NCBI RefSeq assembly: GCF_026196735.1
Contig: NZ_JAPHUF010000002.1
Span: 1-64,000, forward strand
Length of the DNA stretch: 64,000 bases
Source of the DNA: Sulfurimonas sp.
Lineage (GTDB): Bacteria > Campylobacterota > Campylobacteria > Campylobacterales > Sulfurimonadaceae
Direction: 5' to 3'
This document shows, piece after piece, positions 35,979 to 44,287 of this stretch. The notes under the pieces are model-generated. The model was not told where the DNA came from and did no database searches. It saw only the letters and a list, made by a program, of their open reading frames with translations. A program made the position numbers and the translations under genes. Numbering within the stretch: the first letter of the stretch is position 1; the number at the start of each line of letters is the position of its first letter.

Positions 35979-37280
35979 CTATTTAAAATGAACTTTAGAC
36001 ATAAAACAAAATTCATTATTTTTATAAAACTCAACCCTGTAAACTCTGTTGGACTTATCAACAGAAAACCTTTTGTTTAAGTCTTTAAGTTTAATACTTA
36101 AACCACTTTCATTTTGGTGATTTCTAGATGAATAACCAATTACATTCACACGGTAATCATTTTTTTTGATAATGTTAAAATCGTCATTTACAATAATATC
36201 TGAAGTGTTATTTAAAGAAACTTTGTTTCCGTCTATAATAACTTCAAATTCTTCTGCACATTTTTCCACCATCTCAAAGTATTGAGGCTTGAGAGTGAGT
36301 ATTTTTTTATTGCCGACATATGCAATAAACATACCACGCTTTTGCACAACACTCCCCAGCGGGTTGGAAAATTCGAATACATTACTCTTTAATCTTAGCG
36401 GAATAAAGCTTAAAGATTTTTTGATATTGGTTAGATTTAATGAAAAATTACCATTTATGCTTATATTTCCATAGTTTTTTATTATATTATCGATATTTTT
36501 TTCAGTTAGTTTAAATTCTCTTGTGAAAGAAATATCCATAATATTCATAAATTCTTCTATTGCAAGCAGTTGATAGAATACTTTTTGAGATAAGGATGAC
36601 AAGTTTTTGCTACTCTCAATTGCAAAAGCCGGTTTGTTGTTTGTTACAGCAAAGTAGGTAAGAGAGAGCTGCATCGCTTCATCATCAAATTTTGTTTTAG
36701 TATTTTTAACATTAAAACTATGATGTTTTTTTAAAAGTTTTTTATTCATTCTCTCTTTAACATCAAGAGCAATACTATTTAGATTTCCAAATGGTTGATC
36801 TTGGTTAAGAAGGTTACATTGGTCGATTACGCATGTCTGTCCCCACGCATTTGGATTAAATATTTTACCATGATTCTCTTTTCTATAAAAACCATGACCA
36901 TCATGTAGATTTAAAACTAACGAAACCTTTTTTGTTAGTATTATATTCTTAATCTCTTTTATAGTCTCAGCATCCTTGTCACTTTTTTTAAGAGTGGCGA
37001 ATTTTCTATTCATATCTCCATGAATACCTCTTGAATTTTTTAGAATACTTTTTTGATTTAGATTTGGAACTATCCATAAGTTTTTAGATGTTATGTTATA
37101 GTGAGTTGCAAGAATAGAGGCAGCAAAGTACCCTCCAGGCTCATCGCCATGAATTCCGGCAATAACAAGTAATGTGGTGTTATCATCAGAGTTTTCTTTT
37201 TTTATAAGTTGCACATTAGCAAACGCATAGTTGTATGAAAAAAGAATTAAAAGCAGTACCTTTGCACTAAAGAAGTTCAT
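35979..37280 (-). CDS. pgp1: Peptidoglycan DL-carboxypeptidase, M14 family (Pgp1/Csd4-like)
   Basis: A 433-aa secreted zinc carboxypeptidase. The signal peptide is about 1-21. The metal ligands are in GIHGDEPGGY (His, Glu) and NLHDGHGFYR (His), with a likely catalytic Glu in FAIESSKN; beta-rich domains follow. This matches C. jejuni Pgp1 and H. pylori Csd4, which trim muropeptide tripeptides and set helical cell shape. It lies 11 bases after the pgp2-like gene, so the two shape peptidases share an operon. Confidence 0.85.
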   Translation of the reverse strand: MNFFSAKVLLLILFSYNYAFANVQLIKKENSDDNTTLLVIAGIHGDEPGGYFAASILATHYNITSKNLWIVPNLNQKSILKNSRGIHGDMNRKFATLKKSDKDAETIKEIKNIILTKKVSLVLNLHDGHGFYRKENHGKIFNPNAWGQTCVIDQCNLLNQDQPFGNLNSIALDVKERMNKKLLKKHHSFNVKNTKTKFDDEAMQLSLTYFAVTNNKPAFAIESSKNLSSLSQKVFYQLLAIEEFMNIMDISFTREFKLTEKNIDNIIKNYGNISINGNFSLNLTNIKKSLSFIPLRLKSNVFEFSNPLGSVVQKRGMFIAYVGNKKILTLKPQYFEMVEKCAEEFEVIIDGNKVSLNNTSDIIVNDDFNIIKKNDYRVNVIGYSSRNHQNESGLSIKLKDLNKRFSVDKSNRVYRVEFYKNNEFCFMSKVHFK

Positions 37281-37291
37281 TGTGCTTACTT

Positions 37292-38263
37292 TTATTTTTC
37301 TGTCAAAATATTAATTTTTTTCTTCTCATCAACTTTGACAATTAAAGTTTTATTTCCAATAAACTCAAATGTATTAGACTTATATATCTCTTTAAAAGTT
37401 ATTTCAAATATATCAGAGCTATTTGGATATTTAACTATGTTAATATTTTTAAAAATGATAATCTTTTTTTCAGTTTTTTTGAAAATTCTTGTTTTGTACT
37501 TTGTGAATTTTTCGATATCCATACCGTCATATCTAACAAATTCCGGTGCATAAAAGTTTAAATAAGCATCTATATCATTATAAAGCCAAGCAAATCTCCA
37601 CTTATATAGTTGGGACAATATCGATGCAAGAAGCTCTTTTGAAACATTTTTTTGTACTTCAGAACTATCTATTATAAGAAGAGTTTTTGAAATGTCTATA
37701 TTCCTGTCTAAGCACTCAATATTAGAATTGTTAATTGCTATGCAGCCTCTTGTAAAGTCATCTCTTTCTTGTTCTATTGGAAGTCCATGTATCCATATAC
37801 CAGAACCATTTTTTCCTCTGTATAAGTCATATATATTTGGATACGATGTAACAAAGGCTAAAGGTCCATAGAATGAGTTTAGATTTGTGTCTTTTGATAA
37901 TTTTTGAGTGATTTGATATATACCAATTGGAGTTTTAAAGTCTCCTTCTTTTACTTTGTCTCCCTTTTTTTTACCGGTAAATGCACCGTACTCTTTTTTA
38001 AACTCAAATTTGTTTTTCTCATCAAGCGAGTAGAGGTTTAATGTGGATTTTTCTTTATTACATGTTAGAACATTTAAGTAAGATTCTATATAGCCAAAAG
38101 TTGTATCCTTGTCTTTGATATGGTTAGACCAATACTCTTCTTTTGTTAGCGCTAAATCCATCTCTTTTTCAATTGCATCAATTCCATTAATTCTATAGTT
38201 AGTTAAAATATCACTTGCGAACAGTGATATATTAATGAATAATGTTAAGAGTAATAATTTCAT
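37292..38263 (-). CDS. pgp2: L,D-carboxypeptidase/transpeptidase-fold protein (Pgp2/Csd6-like)
   Basis: A 323-aa secreted YkuD-domain protein. A signal peptide (about 1-16) is followed by the YkuD core with KEGDFKTPIGIYQI, WIHGLP (His) and the nucleophile motif TRGCIAINN (Cys about 182), then a C-terminal NTF2-like domain (WRFAWLYNDIDAYLNFYAPEF). This two-domain form is that of Pgp2/Csd6, which trims tetrapeptides to tripeptides, the substrate of Pgp1. The start overlaps era by 4 bases. Confidence 0.87.
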   Translation of the reverse strand: MKLLLLTLFINISLFASDILTNYRINGIDAIEKEMDLALTKEEYWSNHIKDKDTTFGYIESYLNVLTCNKEKSTLNLYSLDEKNKFEFKKEYGAFTGKKKGDKVKEGDFKTPIGIYQITQKLSKDTNLNSFYGPLAFVTSYPNIYDLYRGKNGSGIWIHGLPIEQERDDFTRGCIAINNSNIECLDRNIDISKTLLIIDSSEVQKNVSKELLASILSQLYKWRFAWLYNDIDAYLNFYAPEFVRYDGMDIEKFTKYKTRIFKKTEKKIIIFKNINIVKYPNSSDIFEITFKEIYKSNTFEFIGNKTLIVKVDEKKKINILTEK

Positions 38264-39138
38264 GATGAATATCCTATTTTTTCCAAAAATGATTTATCTT
38301 TTGTCCAACCTTTTTTTACAACAACCTGCAAGTCCAAAAAGACTTTCTTTCCACTAAGCATCTCTATTTTTTCTCTAGAATACTTTCCAATTCTTTTTAT
38401 AGAATCACCACCTTTACCGATAATAATTCCTTTTTGTGACTCTTTTTCAATAATAATAGTTGCAAATATTTTATCTATATTTTTATCTTCTTCAATAGCG
38501 TCAATAAGTACATCAGCTTCGTAAGGAACTTCGTCACTAACATTTTCAAAGATTCCTTCTCTAATAAAGCCGGCATATATATCACGAACAAGTTCACTCG
38601 TTAAATCATCCGGATCATACAAAAACGGACTCTCTGGCAAATTTCTAGAGATGACTTTAAGAAGTTCATCATGTCCCATTTTTTTAGGAATGGCAACTGG
38701 GATTAGTGCTTCAAATTGATCAGAATATTGGTTGTATGAAGCAATTTTTTTAAATAATTTGTCTTGTTTTACTTGGTCAATTTTACTAAGAACAATTATG
38801 TGTTTAACTCTGCCGTTATTTAGTTTTAAAAATTTTTCATAATGCTCAGTTGAGTCTGTTACTGGTGCAAGATATACTATTAGGTCACAATCACCCATAG
38901 CTTTTAAAGCTTCATCAAGCATATATTGATTTAGAATCTTCTCTCTTTCATGTAAGCCTGGAGTATCAACAAATATGATCTGAGTATCTTCATACATAAC
39001 AATAGCATTTGATCTCTTTCTGGTTGCATTGGCTTTTTGGCTAACCATAGCAATACTTTCACCCAAAAGTGAATTCATTAGTGTACTTTTTCCTGCATTA
39101 GGACGACCAATTAGAGATACGAATCCAGCTTTTGTCAT
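38260..39138 (-). CDS. era: GTPase Era
   Basis: Essential GTPase of 30S ribosome assembly, 292 aa. The G-domain has G1 GRPNAGKSTLMN, G3 DTPGL and G4 LSKIDQ. A KH RNA-binding domain closes the protein (GIIIGKGGDSIKRIGKYSREKIE). It is in the hslV-hslU-era order and 9 bases from hslU, consistent with one operon. Confidence 0.96.
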   Translation of the reverse strand: MTKAGFVSLIGRPNAGKSTLMNSLLGESIAMVSQKANATRKRSNAIVMYEDTQIIFVDTPGLHEREKILNQYMLDEALKAMGDCDLIVYLAPVTDSTEHYEKFLKLNNGRVKHIIVLSKIDQVKQDKLFKKIASYNQYSDQFEALIPVAIPKKMGHDELLKVISRNLPESPFLYDPDDLTSELVRDIYAGFIREGIFENVSDEVPYEADVLIDAIEEDKNIDKIFATIIIEKESQKGIIIGKGGDSIKRIGKYSREKIEMLSGKKVFLDLQVVVKKGWTKDKSFLEKIGYSS

Positions 39139-39146
39139 ATTATTTC

Positions 39147-40475
39147 CTATAAGATATATCTAGATAAATCATCATTTTCGACAACTACATCAAGTTTTTC
39201 GTGTACTAACTCAGAAGTGATTATGAACTCTTCATCTTTGTACTCATCTGCACTAAAACTCACTTCTTCTAGGACTTTCTCGATTACTGTGTGAAGTCTT
39301 CTAGCCCCAATATCTTCTGTTAATTCATTTGTGCGATGAGCTAGCTTTGCAATTGCATGAATAGCCGCGTCTTCAAATACCAACTTTACACCCTCTACAC
39401 TCAAAAGTGCTTCATACTGATTTAGTAAGGAGTTTTTAGTTTGAGTAAGTATCTTATATAGAGTGTCTTCCGTCAAAGATTCAAGTTCAACTCTAAGTGG
39501 AAACCTTCCTTGAAGTTCCGGAATTAAATCACTTGGTTTACTAACATGAAATGCACCAGCAGCTATAAATAAAATATGATCAGTGTTAATTACACCATAT
39601 TTGGTTGTGACACTGCTACCTTCAACTATAGGGAGTAAATCTCTTTGAACACCTTCTTTAGATGGGTCATTTCTGCCTTGAGACTTTTCGCTAACAGCTA
39701 TTTTATCAATCTCGTCAAGAAAAATAATTCCGCCATCTTCAGCACGCTTAAGGGCTTCGGCATTTATGTTTGTTGAGTCAAGAAGTTTCGCACTTGCTTC
39801 AGTTTTTAGGATAGATTTGGCATCTTTGACAGTAACTTCTTGTTTATTATCCTCTTTATTCATTTGAGAGAACACTTTAGAGAATGACTCTTGTACTTTT
39901 GCCATTTCCGGAGGTAAATTTGTATCATTAAACTCTACATGTATCTTTTGGATTTCAAGTTCTATGATTTTGTCATCCATCTCTCCGGCTATAACTCTCT
40001 TTTCCATAGCTTCTAACAGCCTTTGATAATCATCTTGTTTAGACTCACTAGCACCAGAGGGTAGAGGAGGGAGAAGTTTTTCAACTATTTTGTTAATAAC
40101 ATAGTTTTCAATTTTTTCTCTGTTTTTCTCTTCTTTTTCAGCTTTGACTATAGCGATTGATGAAACAACCAAATCTCTAACCATTGATTCAACATCACGC
40201 CCTACAAATCCTACTTCTGTATATTTGCTTGCTTCTACCTTGATGAAAGGTACTTTCATCATTTTCGCTAGTCGTCTTGAAATCTCAGTTTTACCAACAC
40301 CGGTGGAGCCGATCATCAAGATGTTTTTTGGCATTATTTCATCTTGAAGTTCCTCTGAGAGTTGCATTCTTCTGTATCTGGTTCTTAGTGCTAAAGCTAT
40401 AGTTTTTTTAGCATCATTTTGGGATATTACATACTTATCTAAGTACTCAACTATCTCTTTGGGTGTTAAATTCAT
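39147..40475 (-). CDS. hslU: HslU, ATPase subunit of the HslUV protease
   Basis: AAA+ unfoldase that feeds proteins to HslV. Motifs are YVISQNDAKKTIALALRTRYRRM, Walker A GSTGVGKTE, Walker B GIIFLDEIDKIA and the C-terminal EDIGARRLHTVIEKVLEE and SRYIL tail that docks in HslV. The ORF track starts at 40514 on a TTG in the frame overlapping a small ORF. The ATG at 40475 gives the family N terminus MNLTPKEIVEYLD, follows the small-ORF stop by one base, and yields 442 aa, so I prefer it. Confidence 0.96.
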   Translation of the reverse strand: MNLTPKEIVEYLDKYVISQNDAKKTIALALRTRYRRMQLSEELQDEIMPKNILMIGSTGVGKTEISRRLAKMMKVPFIKVEASKYTEVGFVGRDVESMVRDLVVSSIAIVKAEKEEKNREKIENYVINKIVEKLLPPLPSGASESKQDDYQRLLEAMEKRVIAGEMDDKIIELEIQKIHVEFNDTNLPPEMAKVQESFSKVFSQMNKEDNKQEVTVKDAKSILKTEASAKLLDSTNINAEALKRAEDGGIIFLDEIDKIAVSEKSQGRNDPSKEGVQRDLLPIVEGSSVTTKYGVINTDHILFIAAGAFHVSKPSDLIPELQGRFPLRVELESLTEDTLYKILTQTKNSLLNQYEALLSVEGVKLVFEDAAIHAIAKLAHRTNELTEDIGARRLHTVIEKVLEEVSFSADEYKDEEFIITSELVHEKLDVVVENDDLSRYIL

Positions 40476-40476
40476 A

Positions 40477-40560
40477 TTATCTGTCTTCTTGAATCTGAAC
40501 AAGTCCAGCTTCAATTCCTCTCACTAAAGCTACGCCTTTTGGCGAGAAAATATATTTCAT
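40477..40560 (-). CDS. 27-aa small ORF between hslV and hslU
   Basis: A short ORF not in the ORF track. It begins [19 protein letters not shown] and ends QEDR. Its ATG overlaps the hslV stop (ATGA) and its TAA is one base from the hslU ATG. A paralogue with 20 of 27 identical residues occupies the same position before hslV. The exact fit between flanking genes suggests translation and coupling, but at DNA level the copies are about 87 percent identical with mainly amino-acid-changing differences, so it may instead be a duplicated leader sequence. Confidence 0.5.
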   Translation of the reverse strand: MKYIFSPKGVALVRGIEAGLVQIQEDR

Positions 40561-41102
40561 TTATTATCTCCGTCTAATACTAGAGTTTTGATGTTGTGAT
40601 TAGTGTATATGCATAAATCAGCAGCTATACTTAAGCTCTCTCGCACCAGTTCCTCTTCATCTAGATTTGCATGCTTTTTAAGTGCGCGAGCAGCAGATAT
40701 GGCATGGTTTCCGCCACTGCCGATAGATGCAATCTCTCCATCTTCAGGCTCTACTACATCACCGTTTCCTGTAAGTATGAAAATATGCTCATTGTTTAAA
40801 ACAATCATCATGGCTTCTAAACGGCGAAGAACTTTGTCTTTTCTCCAAGCTTTAGAAAACTCAATAACCGACTTTAAAATATCGCCTTTTTTATCTTCTA
40901 AAAACTCTTCAAACATGTCAAAAAGGTTAAAAGCATCAGCAGTACTTCCTGCAAAACCAGCTAAGATTTTGCCTTTATGAAGTGTTCGGATTTTTGTAGC
41001 ATTAGCTTTTAAAACCGAATCTCCAAAAGTAACTTGCCCATCTCCACCAATTACAGCTCTATTTTTGCCTTTGTAGGCAAGTATTGTAGTAGCATCAAAC
41101 AT
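40557..41102 (-). CDS. hslV: HslV, peptidase subunit of the HslUV protease
   Basis: Threonine peptidase of the HslUV complex, 181 aa. The N terminus [12 protein letters not shown] must be cut to expose the catalytic Thr of TTIL; this short propeptide form is what I recall for Campylobacterota. [23 protein letters not shown] and [15 protein letters not shown] are family motifs. The start follows the 27-aa ORF stop by 2 bases, and AAGGAG lies inside the end of that ORF. Confidence 0.96.
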   Translation of the reverse strand: MFDATTILAYKGKNRAVIGGDGQVTFGDSVLKANATKIRTLHKGKILAGFAGSTADAFNLFDMFEEFLEDKKGDILKSVIEFSKAWRKDKVLRRLEAMMIVLNNEHIFILTGNGDVVEPEDGEIASIGSGGNHAISAARALKKHANLDEEELVRESLSIAADLCIYTNHNIKTLVLDGDNK

Positions 41103-41104
41103 AA

Positions 41105-41188
41105 TTATCTGTCTCCTTGAGTCGGAAGTAATTCCGCTTCAATTCCTCTCACTGAAGCTACGCCTATTGGCGAGAATATATATTTCAT
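41105..41188 (-). CDS. 27-aa small ORF between rplI and hslV
   Basis: A second short ORF, paralogue of the one at 40477-40560. It begins [19 protein letters not shown] and ends QGDR. It starts 3 bases after the rplI stop and ends 2 bases before the hslV ATG. Its last codons contain AAGGAG, the likely ribosome-binding site of hslV, so translation of the ORF could control or couple hslV expression. No clear ribosome-binding site of its own is seen beyond AGGG in the end of rplI. Confidence 0.5.
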   Translation of the reverse strand: MKYIFSPIGVASVRGIEAELLPTQGDR

Positions 41189-41191
41189 ATA

Positions 41192-41638
41192 CTATTCGCC
41201 CTGTACATCTACATGTAGTACAGCATGAAGACCATGTCCTAATTTAAAATCTAAATCATGCTCGCCAATTGTTTTAATAAGCGATTTTTCATTAATATGT
41301 TTTTTATCAATTTCAATATCGTGTTGCTCTTTTAGTGCAGTAGCAATTTCATCTTTTGTAACTGAACCAAAAAGGTGACCGTTTTGACCAAGTTTTTTAG
41401 TGATAATTATCTCAGCTTTATCAAGTTTCACGGCAAGTTCTTTTAAAGATGCTATTTCAGCCGCTAATTCTGCAGCTGCTATTTTTTCATTCTCTTTGTG
41501 TTGTTCTAAAACCTCACTCGTTGCAAGTTTAGCAAACCCTTTTCCTATAAGAAAATTTTTCCCATAACCATCTTTAACTTCTTTTACTTCACCTTTTTTA
41601 CCAAGGCTTTTTACATCTTTAATTAATAATACTTTCAA
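41192..41638 (-). CDS. rplI: 50S ribosomal protein L9
   Basis: Large-subunit protein L9, 148 aa, with the N-terminal 23S-binding domain (KVLLIKDVKSLGKKGEVKEVKDGYGKNFLI quoted in part: VKSLGKKGEV, GYGKNFLI), the connecting helix and the C-terminal domain with LGQNGHLFGSVT. The start is TTG with AAGGA 6 bases upstream. It opens the rplI-hslVU-era run and is not with rpsF/rpsR here. Confidence 0.95.
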   Translation of the reverse strand: MKVLLIKDVKSLGKKGEVKEVKDGYGKNFLIGKGFAKLATSEVLEQHKENEKIAAAELAAEIASLKELAVKLDKAEIIITKKLGQNGHLFGSVTKDEIATALKEQHDIEIDKKHINEKSLIKTIGEHDLDFKLGHGLHAVLHVDVQGE

Positions 41639-41647
41639 ATTTTATCC

Positions 41648-42385
41648 TTATCTTTGTATTTCGCCATGGTAAGAAACTATGCCATTTGTAAAATTTCCTA
41701 TTTTCGCATAACCTGAATCAGTTAAAATTCTAGCAACATGTGCACTTCTGCTTCCTACATGACAATAAAGGATGATATTTTCATTTTTATCAAGTTTTGC
41801 TTCTTCTAAAGTTGGGAAGAAACTACTAGTCGGTATCAGTACATCTGCACCTTTGATATGACCCATTTGCCACTCCATGTGCTCTCTAACATCAACAAGT
41901 TTAAAATCAACCATGCCAAGCTCTCTGGCTTCTAAAAGTGATACCACTTCATCTGAGTCTAATTCACTTTTATTTACTAGCATTGCAGCTTCTTCTTGAG
42001 TTAAACCACGAGAGTGTGTATGAGCTACTTCTTCCATACCAAGTTCAATTCTTTTGTTTGCCGCAAATTCAGGAGTTACAAAAATTCCGCAATGACAAGA
42101 ACCTGTTTCAGGAATTTCTTTTTCTATTGCAGGTTTACACGGGCAGATTCTATCATCAACACTTTTAGGTTTGTCTCCACTGTCATCAACCATAAAACAA
42201 GGGCAAAATCTTTTGTTGTACATCATCTTGTTTCTAGCAAGACCCATCTGTACACCTTCGTTTACTTCAACTTGAGGGTTGTAAACCCAGCCAAATTGTT
42301 TATTTACTTTATCGGTAAATTTAATAGTTTTTTCCATCTCAGCTTTGAACTCCGGAGAGTTCATGTCTATTTTAATAATGCTCAT
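41648..42385 (-). CDS. Ferredoxin:thioredoxin reductase-like domain fused to rhodanese
   Basis: A 245-aa two-domain protein. The N-terminal half has the cysteine pattern CPC-X17-CPC-X13-CHC, close to the catalytic beta subunit of ferredoxin:thioredoxin reductase (CPC-X16-CPC-X8-CHC in plants), which carries a 4Fe-4S cluster beside a redox disulfide. The C-terminal half is a rhodanese domain (DVREHMEWQMGHIKGA, then active-site LYCHVGSRSAH). The fusion points to thiol redox or sulfur transfer in sulfur metabolism. AAGGAAA precedes the ATG. Confidence 0.85.
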   Translation of the reverse strand: MSIIKIDMNSPEFKAEMEKTIKFTDKVNKQFGWVYNPQVEVNEGVQMGLARNKMMYNKRFCPCFMVDDSGDKPKSVDDRICPCKPAIEKEIPETGSCHCGIFVTPEFAANKRIELGMEEVAHTHSRGLTQEEAAMLVNKSELDSDEVVSLLEARELGMVDFKLVDVREHMEWQMGHIKGADVLIPTSSFFPTLEEAKLDKNENIILYCHVGSRSAHVARILTDSGYAKIGNFTNGIVSYHGEIQR

Positions 42386-42396
42386 AATATTTCCTT

Positions 42397-43632
42397 TTAT
42401 TTATTTCTTTTTTTACCTGCAATAATTCTTCTTAGAGCATTTAATCTTATAAAACCTTCTGCATCTTTTTGGTTATAAACTTCATCCTCTTCAAATGTTG
42501 AGTGTGCTTCAGAATATAATGACATATCTGATTCTCTTCCAACTACTTCTACATTGCCTTTGTAAAGTTTTAATTTAACATTTCCTTGAACATATTTTTG
42601 TGTTGTATCAATAGCAGCTTGAAGCATTTCTCTCTCAGGAGTGAACCAAAATCCATTATAAATAAGTTCAGAATATTTAGCAATCATGCCATCTTTCATG
42701 TGAGCTTCTTCTCTATCTAATGTGATAGATTCAATTGCTCTATGAGCTTTTAGCATAATAGTTCCACCCGGAGTCTCATAACATCCACGAGCTTTCATAC
42801 CAACAAATCTATTCTCAACAATGTCAATTCTTCCAATACCGTGCTTGTTTCCATACTCATTAAGAGTTCTAAGCAGTGTTGCTGGTGACATCTCTGTACC
42901 GTTTATAGAAATTGGATCACCATTTTTGTATCCAATTGTTATGTATTCTTTTTCATCTGGAGCATTTTCAGGAGAGTTTGACCACAGCCACATTGATTCT
43001 TCTGGTTCATTCATTGGGTCTTCTAAATGAAGCCCTTCATAAGATATATGAAGTAAGTTAGCATCCATTGAGTACGGACTTACTGTTGGATTTCCATCTT
43101 TGTCAATATGTTTAGCATCAATATCAATGCCATGCTCTCTTGCATAAGAGAGTAGTTTTTCTCTTGAGTTTAAATCCCATTCTCTCCAAGGTGCTATAAC
43201 TGTAATATCAGGGTTTAACCCCAAATATCCAAGCTCAAATCTTACTTGATCGTTTCCTTTTCCAGTTGCCCCGTGGCTTACCGCATCTGCACCCATTTTT
43301 TTTGCAATTTCAATTTGTTTTTTTGCTATAAGCGGTCTTGCGATAGAAGTACCTAAAAGATATTCACCCTCATAAATAGCATTTGCTCTAAACATAGGGA
43401 AAACATAATCTTTTACAAACTCTTCTTGCACATCAAGAATAAAAATATTTTCTGGTTTAATACCATTGTCAAGTGCTTTTTGACGAGCGGGTTCTACCTC
43501 TTCGCCTTGACCTAAATCAGCTGTAAATGTAATAACTTCAGCTTGATATTCTTCTTGCAGCCATTTTAAAATAACACTAGTGTCAAGTCCGCCAGAATAT
43601 GCCAAGACTACTTTTTTAACTTCTTTTTTCAT
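42397..43632 (-). CDS. argG: Argininosuccinate synthase
   Basis: Joins citrulline and aspartate in arginine synthesis, 411 aa. It has the N-type PP-loop [28 protein letters not shown] and the later [23 protein letters not shown] lies upstream of the ATG. The 149-bp upstream gap contains a minus-strand -10-like TATAGT (complement of 43674-43679) and two short palindromes, so argG likely has its own promoter and heads the minus-strand run. Confidence 0.97.
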   Translation of the reverse strand: MKKEVKKVVLAYSGGLDTSVILKWLQEEYQAEVITFTADLGQGEEVEPARQKALDNGIKPENIFILDVQEEFVKDYVFPMFRANAIYEGEYLLGTSIARPLIAKKQIEIAKKMGADAVSHGATGKGNDQVRFELGYLGLNPDITVIAPWREWDLNSREKLLSYAREHGIDIDAKHIDKDGNPTVSPYSMDANLLHISYEGLHLEDPMNEPEESMWLWSNSPENAPDEKEYITIGYKNGDPISINGTEMSPATLLRTLNEYGNKHGIGRIDIVENRFVGMKARGCYETPGGTIMLKAHRAIESITLDREEAHMKDGMIAKYSELIYNGFWFTPEREMLQAAIDTTQKYVQGNVKLKLYKGNVEVVGRESDMSLYSEAHSTFEEDEVYNQKDAEGFIRLNALRRIIAGKKRNK

Positions 43633-43713
43633 ATAGAAAACCCTTATCAGATAAATAATAATCGCGAGTTTACTATAAAATATATTAAAAAATGGTTAGT
43701 GGAAATTTTATAC

Positions 43714-43768
43714 ATTAAACATAAAGTTTAATATATATATGTTTATATAAGATATTTGGAGGATATCT
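43714..43768. promoter_or_regulatory. Two short dyads upstream of argG
   Basis: ATTAAAC-ATAAA-GTTTAAT (43714-43732) and AGATAT-TTGGAGG-ATATCT (43750-43768) lie between argG and flaG. They may be operators for argG, or transcript-end structures. The first resembles AT-rich ARG-box-like half sites only loosely. Confidence 0.3.
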
Positions 43769-43772
43769 CAAA

Positions 43773-43788
43773 AGGGTAAATTTACCCT
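43773..43788 (-). terminator. 16-bp palindrome at the end of flaG
   Basis: AGGGTAAA followed by TTTACCCT is a perfect palindrome overlapping the flaG stop codon. On the minus strand it is followed by TTTTG, so it can act as a weak intrinsic terminator for flaG. Confidence 0.5.
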
Positions 43789-44159
43789 ACTGAGTCAAAT
43801 AAGATGCCGGTTACTTCTTGCATTTTTGGAAGAAAATCTGCTGCTTGCTCTGCAGGAAACCTTCTTATCATTTTGCTCGTTTCTGATTCTATTACTGAAA
43901 CAAAAAATACATCCTGTGAGTCAACACCAAATTTTATATTTGTATTCATTGGAGCTAATGCTTTATTTAATTGATCTACTAAATCTTTTACCTGCTCTTT
44001 TGAATTTATTTGTTGAGAACTTGCTACGCTCCCTTTTTGTATCTCTTTTACCACATCCACTTTTTGCACAGGCTGCTGCGCTTGAGCCACTCGTCCTTGA
44101 GCTTCTGATGAGTTCATCTGAGACTGTTGTTGTTTCGCTACATTTGCTATGCCGTCCAT
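43782..44159 (-). CDS. flaG: FlaG-family flagellar protein
   Basis: A 125-aa FlaG protein from ATG 44159, which has AGGAG 6 bases upstream; the longer ORF to 44285 would run through the opposite gene's promoter and lacks such a site. The N terminus is a Gln/Ser-rich linker and the C-terminal domain has VDQLNKALAPMNTNIKFGVD and MIRRFPAEQAADFLPKMQEVTGILFD, the family core. FlaG affects flagellar filament length. It stands alone, divergent from the MFS gene. Confidence 0.88.
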   Translation of the reverse strand: MDGIANVAKQQQSQMNSSEAQGRVAQAQQPVQKVDVVKEIQKGSVASSQQINSKEQVKDLVDQLNKALAPMNTNIKFGVDSQDVFFVSVIESETSKMIRRFPAEQAADFLPKMQEVTGILFDSVG

Positions 44160-44272
44160 GACTTGCTCCTTATTTAAAATAATGTTATTACACACCATAT
44201 CGTCAAGTAAAAAAATAACTTTAGTAAAATATGTAAAAAAATTCAATTTTGTTATTTTTATCTTTTTTTTAT

Positions 44273-44278
44273 GATAAT
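44273..44278 (+). promoter_or_regulatory. -10 box implying a near-leaderless MFS transcript
   Basis: GATAAT (in TATGATAAT) ends 9 bases before the ATG at 44288. Transcription would start about 3 bases before the start codon. No ribosome-binding site is present. Confidence 0.5.
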
Positions 44279-44287
44279 CTTCCATTT

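Noticed and set aside
40475-40514. ORF-track start of hslU at 40514
   Set aside because: The extra residues come from a TTG read in another frame of the 27-aa ORF; the family N terminus starts at ATG 40475.
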